Positions 34,430 through 41,709 of a stretch of DNA of 64,000 nucleotides are shown here, piece after piece (positions within the stretch are counted from its first letter, which is position 1; each line of letters opens with the position of its first letter). The stretch is from Burkholderiales bacterium. Lineage in GTDB: Bacteria > Pseudomonadota > Gammaproteobacteria > Burkholderiales > Casimicrobiaceae. Position numbers and translations under genes: made by a program. The stretch lies in assembly GCA_015075645.1 (NCBI GenBank), contig JABTUF010000004.1, positions 609,445 to 673,444 on the forward strand. Reading direction: 5' to 3'. The notes under the pieces are model-generated. The model was not told the origin of the DNA. It made no database searches and saw only the letters and a program-made list of their open reading frames with translations.

Positions 34430-35331
34430 TCCGCGCGAGGCCCGTGCGCCGCGCGGATCGAAGCGAGGCCCCCGCCTCGCAGGTCGACCGGCTGCTCGCG
34501 CGCATCGCCGCCGAGTACGACGGCCTGCCGCGGCAGTTGAAGAGCGTCGCGCGCTACGTCGAGCGGCATCGCGCGCGGGTGATGGTCGACCGCATCGGCG
34601 ACATCGCGCGCGCGTGCGAGGTGCAGCCCTCGGCCGTCGTGCGCTTCGCGCAGCGTTTCGGTTTCCCCGGATACTCGGCGCTGCAGGCGGTTTTCCGCGA
34701 CGACTACACGCAGCAGACCGCGCCCGCGTCGACCTACCAGCAGCGCATCCGCAAACTGGTTTCGGCGCGGCCGCGCACGTTGACCCCGGGCGCGGTCGCC
34801 CGCGAGTTCGTCGCGGCGAGCGTCGGCGGACTCGAGGAACTGGCCCGCGACTTCGACGAGGCCGCGCTCTCGTCCGCGGTCGCGCTCCTCGCGCGCGCGC
34901 AGCACATCTACGTCGTCGGCGTGCGCCGCTCCTACGCGGTCGCCGCCTACATGACCTACGCGTTGCAGCACATCGACAAGCGCGTGCAGCTCATCGACGG
35001 CGTCGGCGGGATGGTGCACGAGCAGATCCGCTCGATCGGACGCGACGACGTGATCGTCGCGATCAGCTTCACGCCCTACGGCAAGGAGACGCTCGCCTGC
35101 GTGCGCCACGCGACGAAGCGCGGCGCGAAGGCCGTCGTGATGACCGACAGCCGGCTCGCGCCGCTCGCGCGCGGCGCCGATGCGCTGCTCGTGGTGCGTG
35201 AAGGCAGCGCGTTCGCCTTCCGGTCGCTGACGAGCGCCCTGTGCCTCGCGCAGGCGCTGTTCGTCGCGCTCGCCTGCCGGCTCGAACTCGACGTCGAGGA
35301 AACAGCTCACCGCGGAGACTATGATGACTGA
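34411..35331 (+). CDS. MurR/RpiR-family transcriptional regulator, probable IolR
   Basis: 306 residues. N-terminal RpiR helix-turn-helix (YDGLPRQLKSVARYVERHRA, QPSAVVRFAQRFGFPGYSAL) and C-terminal SIS sugar-phosphate-binding domain (ARAQHIYVVGVRRSYAVAAY, VIVAISFTPYGKETLACV). It lies between iolB and iolG, so it is the likely local regulator of inositol use, sensing a phosphorylated intermediate. The start may be ATG 34411, within iolB, or GTG 34444. Its end overlaps iolG by 11 bp. Confidence 0.9.
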   Translation: MDAEALVRARPVRRADRSEAPASQVDRLLARIAAEYDGLPRQLKSVARYVERHRARVMVDRIGDIARACEVQPSAVVRFAQRFGFPGYSALQAVFRDDYTQQTAPASTYQQRIRKLVSARPRTLTPGAVAREFVAASVGGLEELARDFDEAALSSAVALLARAQHIYVVGVRRSYAVAAYMTYALQHIDKRVQLIDGVGGMVHEQIRSIGRDDVIVAISFTPYGKETLACVRHATKRGAKAVVMTDSRLAPLARGADALLVVREGSAFAFRSLTSALCLAQALFVALACRLELDVEETAHRGDYDD

Positions 35332-36310
35332 TGTGGCGATCTTCGGCGCCGGCAGGATCGGCAAGATCCACGCCGGCAACCTCGTGCGCCAGCCCGGCGT
35401 GCGGTTGCGCTGCGTCGTCGATCCCGACGCGGCCGCCGCGAGGGTGCTCGCCGCGCAGCACGGCGCGGAGGTCGGCACGGTCGAGGACGTGTTCGGCGAT
35501 GCCGCGATCCGCGCGGTGGTGATCGCGTCGTCGACCGACACGCACGCCGACCTGATCGAGCGCGCCGCGCACGCGAAGAAGGCGATCTTCTGCGAGAAGC
35601 CGGTCGACCTCGCCTACGAACGCGCGCAACGCTGCGCACGCACGGTGAAGGACGCGAACGTTCCCTGCCTCATCGGCTTCCAGCGGCGCTACGACCCGAC
35701 GTTCTCGGCGCTGCACGCGCGCATCGTCGCGGGCGAGATCGGAGAGCCCGAGATGCTCGTCGTGACGAGCCGCGACCCGGGACTCCCGCCGGTCGAGTAC
35801 CTGAAGCGCTCGGGCGGGATCTTCAAGGACATGCTGATCCACGACTTCGACGTCTTCCGCTGGATCCTCGATGACGACGCGGCGACCGTCTACGCGACCG
35901 GGAGCTGCCTCGTCGATCCCGCGGTCGCAGGCGTCGGCGACGTCGACTGCACGGCGGTCACGATCCGCACGAAGCGGGGCCGCCTCGCGCAGATCAACAC
36001 GATCCGCCGCGCCGCGTACGGCTACGACCAGCGCTTCGAGGTGATCGGCGCCAAGGGGATGCTTCAGGCGGGCAACCACCGGCCGACCGAGGTGGTCGCG
36101 TCGAGCGGACAGGCGGTGAGCGCGGACCTGCCCGAGCACTTCTTCCTCGAGCGCTACAAGACCGCCTACGCGCTCGAGATGGCGCATTTCTTCGACGCGA
36201 TCGCGTCGGGCAAGCCGGTGCGGACCTCGATCGACGACGGCGTCAAGGCGCTCGCGCTGGCCGAGGCCGCGACGCTGTCGTGGCGCGAGAAGCGCATCGT
36301 CGAGATGTAG
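35321..36310 (+). CDS. iolG: myo-Inositol 2-dehydrogenase
   Basis: A 329-residue Gfo/Idh/MocA oxidoreductase that oxidises myo-inositol to scyllo-inosose with NAD. Rossmann motif VAIFGAGRIGKIHAGN at residues 5-20; catalytic Lys in IFCEKPVDLAY; Asp and His in GIFKDMLIHDFDVFRWIL, which are the family's proton-relay residues. It is the first enzyme of the pathway although encoded sixth in the operon. Confidence 0.94.
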   Translation: MMTDVAIFGAGRIGKIHAGNLVRQPGVRLRCVVDPDAAAARVLAAQHGAEVGTVEDVFGDAAIRAVVIASSTDTHADLIERAAHAKKAIFCEKPVDLAYERAQRCARTVKDANVPCLIGFQRRYDPTFSALHARIVAGEIGEPEMLVVTSRDPGLPPVEYLKRSGGIFKDMLIHDFDVFRWILDDDAATVYATGSCLVDPAVAGVGDVDCTAVTIRTKRGRLAQINTIRRAAYGYDQRFEVIGAKGMLQAGNHRPTEVVASSGQAVSADLPEHFFLERYKTAYALEMAHFFDAIASGKPVRTSIDDGVKALALAEAATLSWREKRIVEM

Positions 36311-36321
36311 GGGGGAGCGCG

Positions 36322-37344
36322 ATGGGCGAAGCGGACACGAGGGTGGGAATCGTCGGATTGGGCCGGCTGGGCAAACGCCACGCCGAGAATCTGGCGCATC
36401 GCGTGCCGGGCGCGGCGCTCGTCGCGGCGTGCAGCCCCGACGCGGACGAGCGCGCCTGGGCCGCGCAGGCGCTCGGCGTGAAGCACGTCTACGGCGAGTA
36501 TTCGCAACTGCTCGCGCACCCGGGCCTCGACACCGTGTTCCTGGTCACGCCCAACGCGATCCACCCGGAGCAGATCATCGCCGGCCTGCGCGCCGGCAAG
36601 CACGTGTTCTGCGAGAAGCCGCTGTCGATGGTGGAGGACGAGTGCCTCGCGGTCGAGGCCGAGGCGAGGAAGCATCCCGCGCTCAAGACGATGATCGGCT
36701 ACGTGCGCCGCTTCGACGCGAGCTACCAGGACGCGCAGGCGAAGATCGCCTCGGGCGCGATCGGGCGCCCGTTCATCGTCCGCTCGCAGACCACCGACAG
36801 GAACGACCCGTCCGGGTTCTTCGTGCGCTTCGCGCCGAAGTCGGGCGGCATCTTCATCGACATGAGCGTGCACGACATCGACTGCGCGCGCTGGCTCCTG
36901 GGCTCGCCGAAGCCGAAGCGCGTGTTCTCGGTCGGGACGATCGCCGTGCACCGGGGGCTCGCCGACTGCGGCGACGTCGACAACGGCATCGCGGTCGTCG
37001 AGTTCGAAGGCGGCGCGATGGCGACGATCTACGCGTCGCGCACGATGGCGCACGGGCACGAGTCCGCGACCGAGGTGATCGGCACGGAAGGGCGGCTCGT
37101 CATCGGCCGCGACGGACTCCTGAACCGGGTCGAGATCGCGGACCGCCACGGCATCCGCGTCGAGACCACCCCGACGTTCTGGGAGCGGTTCGAGGACGCA
37201 TTCCTGCGCGAGACGCTGCACTTCGTCGACTGCGTCCGGCACGACAAGGCGCCGGGGCTCTCGCTCCACGACGCGACCGAGGCGACGCGCATCGCGGTCG
37301 CGCTGCGGACCTCGCTCGACGAGCGCCGGGCGGTGGATTTGTGA
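36322..37344 (+). CDS. Second Gfo/Idh/MocA dehydrogenase, probable inositol-isomer dehydrogenase
   Basis: 340 residues, clearly related to iolG: VGIVGLGRLGKRHAENLAHR, HVFCEKPLSMVEDECLA and SGGIFIDMSVHDIDCARWLL keep the NAD motif and the Lys, Asp and His residues. GGGGAG lies before the ATG at 36322. By analogy with other iol loci it may act on scyllo- or chiro-inositol, or reduce the ketone back. Only 11 bp separate it from iolG. A hairpin follows. Confidence 0.88.
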   Translation: MGEADTRVGIVGLGRLGKRHAENLAHRVPGAALVAACSPDADERAWAAQALGVKHVYGEYSQLLAHPGLDTVFLVTPNAIHPEQIIAGLRAGKHVFCEKPLSMVEDECLAVEAEARKHPALKTMIGYVRRFDASYQDAQAKIASGAIGRPFIVRSQTTDRNDPSGFFVRFAPKSGGIFIDMSVHDIDCARWLLGSPKPKRVFSVGTIAVHRGLADCGDVDNGIAVVEFEGGAMATIYASRTMAHGHESATEVIGTEGRLVIGRDGLLNRVEIADRHGIRVETTPTFWERFEDAFLRETLHFVDCVRHDKAPGLSLHDATEATRIAVALRTSLDERRAVDL

Positions 37345-37355
37345 GGGGCAGGAAG

Positions 37356-37377
37356 GGGCCGCGACAGGTTGCGGCCC
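37356..37377 (+). terminator. Hairpin between iol genes and the ABC transporter genes
   Basis: GGGCCGC pairs perfectly with GCGGCCC (7 bp, 8-base loop), followed by ATTTGCT. It could end the iol transcript or act as an attenuator. A weak promoter, GCGACA (37361) - 17 bp - TAGAGT (37384), overlaps it and could start the transporter transcript. Confidence 0.45.
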
Positions 37378-37439
37378 ATTTGCTAGAGTCTTGCGGCAAG
37401 AGGCGGGTCGACCGCCCATCCAACCAGAGGAGCATTCCC

Positions 37440-38471
37440 ATGCGTGTCTCGAAATGGCTGCGGGGCCTGATTCCCGCGATGCTGTTCGCCGCCCCGCTGT
37501 CGGCCTGGGCGCAGGGCGAACTGGTGGTCTACTGCACGGTGCAGGAGGAGTGGTGCCGGCCGATGGTCGCGGCGTTCGAGAAGGCCACCGGCATCAAGGT
37601 GCTGATGACGCGCAAGAGCGCGGGCGAGTTCTATGCACAAATCAAGGCGGAGGCCGCCAACCCGCGCGGCGACGTGTGGTGGGGCGGGACCGGTGATCCG
37701 CACCTGCAGGCCGCCGAGGAAGGGCTGACCGAGCCGTACAAGTCGCCGCGGATGCCGGAGCTGCAGGACTGGGCGATCCGCCAGTACGACGCCGCGAAGG
37801 GCCGCACGATCGGCATCTACGCCGGCGCGCTCGGCTACAGCTACAACACCGACCTCCTGAAGAAGAAGGGCATCGCCGAGCCGAAGTGCTGGGCCGACCT
37901 CGTGAAGCCGCAGTTCAAGGACGAGATCCAGGTCGCGAACCCGAATTCGTCGGGCACCTCGTACACGATGCTGGCGACGTTCGTGCAACTGTGGGGCGAG
38001 GACAAGGCGTTCGACTTCCTGAAGGCGCTGCACAAGAACGTCAACCAGTACACGAAGTCGGGCGGCGCGCCCGCGCGCGCGGCGGCCACCGGCGAGAGCC
38101 TCGTCGGCATCACGTTTCAGCACGACGCCGTCGTCCAGAAGGTCAAGGGCGCGCCGGTGACGATCGTGTCGCCGTGCGAGGGCACCGGCTACGAGATCGG
38201 CAGCATGAGCATCATCAAGGGCGCGAAGAACATGGAGAACGCGAGGAAGTGGTACGACTGGGCGCTCTCCGCCGAAGCGCAGAACATCGGGCCGGACGCC
38301 AAGGTGTCGTTCCAGGTGCCGTCGAACAAAGGCGCCTCCGCGCCGCCCGGATCGCCGAAGCTCTCCGAGATCAAGCTCATCAACTACGACTTCGTGAAGT
38401 TCGGTTCGTCCGCCGAGCGCAACCGCCTGCTGAAGCGCTGGGACACCGAAGTCTCGACGCTGCCCAAGTAA
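37440..38471 (+). CDS. ABC transporter substrate-binding protein, FbpA/AfuA-like
   Basis: 343 residues: signal peptide cleaved after LSAWA near residue 24, then GELVVYCTVQEEWCRPMVAA, TRKSAGEFYAQIKAEAANPR, GDVWWGGTGDPHLQAAEEGL and YAGALGYSYNTDLLKKK. Family SBP_bac_6/13. Iron-binding FbpA has two adjacent tyrosines near the C-terminus; I see none here, which argues against ferric iron. AfuA of Actinobacillus, a relative of this type, binds sugar phosphates. GAGGAG precedes the ATG. First of a three-gene importer set directly after the inositol genes. Confidence 0.88.
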   Translation: MRVSKWLRGLIPAMLFAAPLSAWAQGELVVYCTVQEEWCRPMVAAFEKATGIKVLMTRKSAGEFYAQIKAEAANPRGDVWWGGTGDPHLQAAEEGLTEPYKSPRMPELQDWAIRQYDAAKGRTIGIYAGALGYSYNTDLLKKKGIAEPKCWADLVKPQFKDEIQVANPNSSGTSYTMLATFVQLWGEDKAFDFLKALHKNVNQYTKSGGAPARAAATGESLVGITFQHDAVVQKVKGAPVTIVSPCEGTGYEIGSMSIIKGAKNMENARKWYDWALSAEAQNIGPDAKVSFQVPSNKGASAPPGSPKLSEIKLINYDFVKFGSSAERNRLLKRWDTEVSTLPK

Positions 38472-38484
38472 TCGCGGGCGAGTC

Positions 38485-40605
38485 GTGTCGACGGCCGTCG
38501 CCGCGTCGCCGGTCTTCGTGCCGGCGGCGCGCGACCGGGCGACGGCCTGGATCGCCGCGGCCGCCCTGGCCGCGCTCGCGGTCGTTCCCTGGGGTCTCGA
38601 GGGCGGCGCATCCGCGCTGGTCCTCGCCGCGCGAGGCGCGCTCGCGCAGGTCGTCCTCGTCGCGCTGACGCTCGTCGCGCTCGGCTGCGCGTGGCGCGGG
38701 GCCGACCGTGCGACGGCGGTCGCGTCCGGCCTCGCGGTGGCGTGGGCGTTCGCGGCGGGATTCGCCGGCGGCGCGAAGGGAACGTCGTTCGGCATCGGCG
38801 CCGCGATCGCGCTGATCGCGCTCGTCGCGGTCTTCGCGCGCGCGATCGCGCGGCGCGGCGCGTTCAAGGGCGACCCGACGGTCGCGACGATCGTGGTCGT
38901 CATCGCGGCGCTGCTCGCGATCTTCATCTTCTTCCCGGTCGGCAGGGTGCTCTCGGCAGCGCTGTTCGACGAGAAGGGCGCGTTCGCGCCCGCGCTCGCG
39001 GCCGAGCGCCTGTTCGCCTCCGACATCTGGGAGATCCAGTGCCTGACCGGAGGCGTGCACTGCGGCGTCGCGATCAATTCAGCGATCCTCGCCACCGTGG
39101 TCGGATTCCTGTCGACCTTCGTGGGCCTCGTACTCGCGCTCGTCGTGCAGCGGGGAGGCGCCCGCTACGGCGCGGTGACCAAGGTGATGTCGATCCTGCC
39201 GATCGTCACGCCGCCGTTCGTCCTCGCGCTCGCGTTGGTCGTGCTGTTCGGCCGCACCGGCATCGTGACGACGCTGCTCAACACCTGGTTCGACATCCCG
39301 CGCTCGCGCTGGATCTACGGCCTGCCGGGCGTGACGCTGGCGCAACTCCTCACCTTCTCGCCGATCGCGTTCCTGCTCCTGCACGGCGCGCTGGCCGCGA
39401 TCAGCCCGGCGCTGGAGGAGGCCGCGCAGACGCTGCGCGCGTCGCGCTGGCGGATCTTCCGGACCGTGACGCTGCCGCTCCTGCGTCCGGCGCTGGCGAA
39501 CGCGTTCCTGCTGGGCTTCGTCGAGAGTCTCGCCGATTTCGGCAACCCGATCGTGCTCGCCGGCAACTACGAGGTGCTGTCGACCAAGATCTTCTTCGCG
39601 GTCGCCGGGGCGCAGCACGACCCCGGACGCGCGGCGGCGCTCGCGGTCGTGCTGCTCGGACTCACGCTGGTCGCGTTCTGGCTGCAGCAGCGCTGGATCG
39701 GCAAGCTCTCGTACGTCACCGTGACCGGCAAGGGCGACAGCGGGCTCCACGCGCAGCTTCCCGGGTGGCTGCGCCGCGGCTGCATCGTGGCGGCCATCGC
39801 GTGGTTCGCGTTCACGCTCGTCTGCTACGCGATCATTCTCGCCGGCGGACTGGTCCGCGACATCGGCCGCGGCGACATGACGCTGACGCTGCACCACCTG
39901 TCGCAGGGCTTCGCGATCGATCCGTCGTCGTCCGCGACGATGTTCGTCGGCTCCGCCTGGGACAGCCTGTTCACGACGCTCGAGGTGGCGGCGGTCTCCG
40001 CGCCGCTGACCGCCATCGTGGGGCTGCTCTCCGCCTACGTGATCACGCGGCACCGATTCGCCGGGCGCCGGGCGTTCGAGTTCCTGACGATGGTGAGCTT
40101 CGCGATCCCCGGCACGGTGATCGGCGTCTCCTACATCGTCGCGTTCAACGTCGCGCCGCTCGAACTCACCGGCGGCATGGCGATCCTCGTGCTGTGCTTC
40201 GTGTTCCGCAACATGCCGGTCGGTGTGCGCGCCGGCATCGCGGCGCTCGCGCAGATCGACCGGACGCTCGACGAGGCGTCCTCGACGCTGCGCGCCTCGA
40301 CCGCGCGCACGCTCACCAAGGTCGTGCTGCCGCTCCTCAAGCCCGCGATCCTCGCGACGCTGGTGTTCAGCTTCACCCACGCGATGACCGCGGTCTCCGC
40401 GGTGATCTTCCTCGCGACCGCCAAGTACAATCTCGCGACCGTCTACATCATCAACCGCGTCGAGGCCGGCGAGTATCCGCTCGCCATCGCGTATTCGTCG
40501 GTGCTGATCGTCATCATGCTCACCATCCTGCTCGTCGTGCAGGCGCTGGTCGGCGAGGCTCGGCTCGGCCGGCGCGCGAGCCCGATGCTCGGCGGCGGCG
40601 GCTGA
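38485..40605 (+). CDS. ABC transporter permease, duplicated (FbpB/AfuB-like)
   Basis: 706 residues. An N-terminal region with about four extra membrane helices (residues 20-115) is followed by two binding-protein-dependent permease domains. Each has an EAA loop: EEAAQTLRASRWRIFRTVTL near residue 312 and LDEASSTLRASTARTLTKVV near residue 595. A single polypeptide therefore supplies both halves of the channel, as in FbpB and AfuB. The start is GTG at 38485. Confidence 0.9.
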   Translation: MSTAVAASPVFVPAARDRATAWIAAAALAALAVVPWGLEGGASALVLAARGALAQVVLVALTLVALGCAWRGADRATAVASGLAVAWAFAAGFAGGAKGTSFGIGAAIALIALVAVFARAIARRGAFKGDPTVATIVVVIAALLAIFIFFPVGRVLSAALFDEKGAFAPALAAERLFASDIWEIQCLTGGVHCGVAINSAILATVVGFLSTFVGLVLALVVQRGGARYGAVTKVMSILPIVTPPFVLALALVVLFGRTGIVTTLLNTWFDIPRSRWIYGLPGVTLAQLLTFSPIAFLLLHGALAAISPALEEAAQTLRASRWRIFRTVTLPLLRPALANAFLLGFVESLADFGNPIVLAGNYEVLSTKIFFAVAGAQHDPGRAAALAVVLLGLTLVAFWLQQRWIGKLSYVTVTGKGDSGLHAQLPGWLRRGCIVAAIAWFAFTLVCYAIILAGGLVRDIGRGDMTLTLHHLSQGFAIDPSSSATMFVGSAWDSLFTTLEVAAVSAPLTAIVGLLSAYVITRHRFAGRRAFEFLTMVSFAIPGTVIGVSYIVAFNVAPLELTGGMAILVLCFVFRNMPVGVRAGIAALAQIDRTLDEASSTLRASTARTLTKVVLPLLKPAILATLVFSFTHAMTAVSAVIFLATAKYNLATVYIINRVEAGEYPLAIAYSSVLIVIMLTILLVVQALVGEARLGRRASPMLGGGG

Positions 40606-40622
40606 ACCCCGAAGGAACTCCC

Positions 40623-41666
40623 ATGGCTGTTGCGCAGGACGGTGTCGTGTTCGACCGCGTGAGCAAGCGCTACGGCACGGTCACCGCGGTCGACGACGTG
40701 TCGTTCGCCGTGGCGAAGGGAGAACTCGTCACGCTGCTCGGGCCGTCGGGCTGCGGCAAGACGACGACGCTGCGCATGGTCGCAGGGCTCGAGCCGGTGT
40801 CGGGCGGCCGGGTGCTGATCGAGGGCACCGACGTGACGCTGCGCGCGGCCAACGAGCGCGACGTCAGCATGGTGTTCCAGTCCTACGCGCTCTTCCCGCA
40901 CATGACGGTGCTGGAGAACGTGTGCTACGGGCCGCAGTCGATGGGGAAGGACAAGGCGGCCGCGCGCGAGATCGCCCACGCCAAGCTCGCGATGCTGGGG
41001 CTCGCCGGCATGGAGGCGCGGCTGCCGTCGGAGCTCTCCGGCGGCCAGCAGCAGCGCGTTGCGGTGGCGCGCTCGCTGGTGCTCGAGCCCAAGGTGCTGC
41101 TGTTCGACGAACCGCTGTCGAACCTCGACGCGAAGCTTCGCCGCCGCGTGCGCCAGGAGATCCGGGAGCTGCAGCAGCAGCTCGCGCTCACCGTGCTCTA
41201 CGTGACGCACGACCAGGAGGAAGCGCTCGCGGTGTCCGACCACATCATCGTGATGGACCGCGGGAAGATCGCGCAGCAGGGCACGCCGCGCGAACTCTAC
41301 GAGGCGCCGGCGAGCCGCTTCCTCGCCGACTTCATCGGCGACGCCAACCTGGTCGACGGCGAGTTCGCGGGTGGCGCGTTCAGCGCGGGCGGTGTTTCGG
41401 CTCCGGTGCGCGCGCCCGGCTTCGCTCCCGGCCCGGCGACGCTGGCGGTGCGCCCGCATCGCCTGCGCATCGTCGACGCGGGCCGCGGTCCGATCCCCGG
41501 AACCTGCAAGCGCGCCGCCTACCTCGGCAGCCGCAACGAGTACGTCGTCGCGACCGCGTGGGGCGAACTCCTCGCGTTCGACGACGACACCAACGAGCTC
41601 CGCGCGCGCGATTCGCAGGTCGCGCTCGACTTCGACCCGGGCGCGGTGATCCTGCTCGCGCGGTAG
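40623..41666 (+). CDS. ABC transporter ATP-binding protein (FbpC/AfuC-like)
   Basis: 347 residues. Walker A GPSGCGKTT near residues 41-49, Q-loop VFQSYALFPH, signature LSGGQQQR, Walker B VLLFDEPLSNLD and switch His in YVTHDQEE. The C-terminal TOBE domain (residues ~270-347) has PATLAVRPHRLRIVD. It completes the importer and ends the rightward cluster; a strong hairpin follows. Confidence 0.93.
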   Translation: MAVAQDGVVFDRVSKRYGTVTAVDDVSFAVAKGELVTLLGPSGCGKTTTLRMVAGLEPVSGGRVLIEGTDVTLRAANERDVSMVFQSYALFPHMTVLENVCYGPQSMGKDKAAAREIAHAKLAMLGLAGMEARLPSELSGGQQQRVAVARSLVLEPKVLLFDEPLSNLDAKLRRRVRQEIRELQQQLALTVLYVTHDQEEALAVSDHIIVMDRGKIAQQGTPRELYEAPASRFLADFIGDANLVDGEFAGGAFSAGGVSAPVRAPGFAPGPATLAVRPHRLRIVDAGRGPIPGTCKRAAYLGSRNEYVVATAWGELLAFDDDTNELRARDSQVALDFDPGAVILLAR

Positions 41667-41673
41667 GCCGTCC

Positions 41674-41701
41674 CCGGGGCCGGTGCGCGTCCCGGCCCCG
41701 G
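41674..41701. terminator. Bidirectional hairpin between convergent genes
   Basis: CCGGGGCCGG and CCGGCCCCGG form a perfect 10-bp stem with an 8-base loop, placed between the stop of the ATP-binding gene (41666) and the stop of the convergent M16 peptidase gene (41710). No T-run is present on either strand. Confidence 0.5.
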
Positions 41702-41709
41702 AGCGAGGA

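Noticed and set aside
37440..38471. Calling the binding protein a ferric-iron protein FbpA
   Set aside because: The pair of adjacent tyrosines that binds iron in FbpA is not seen, and the neighbours are inositol genes.
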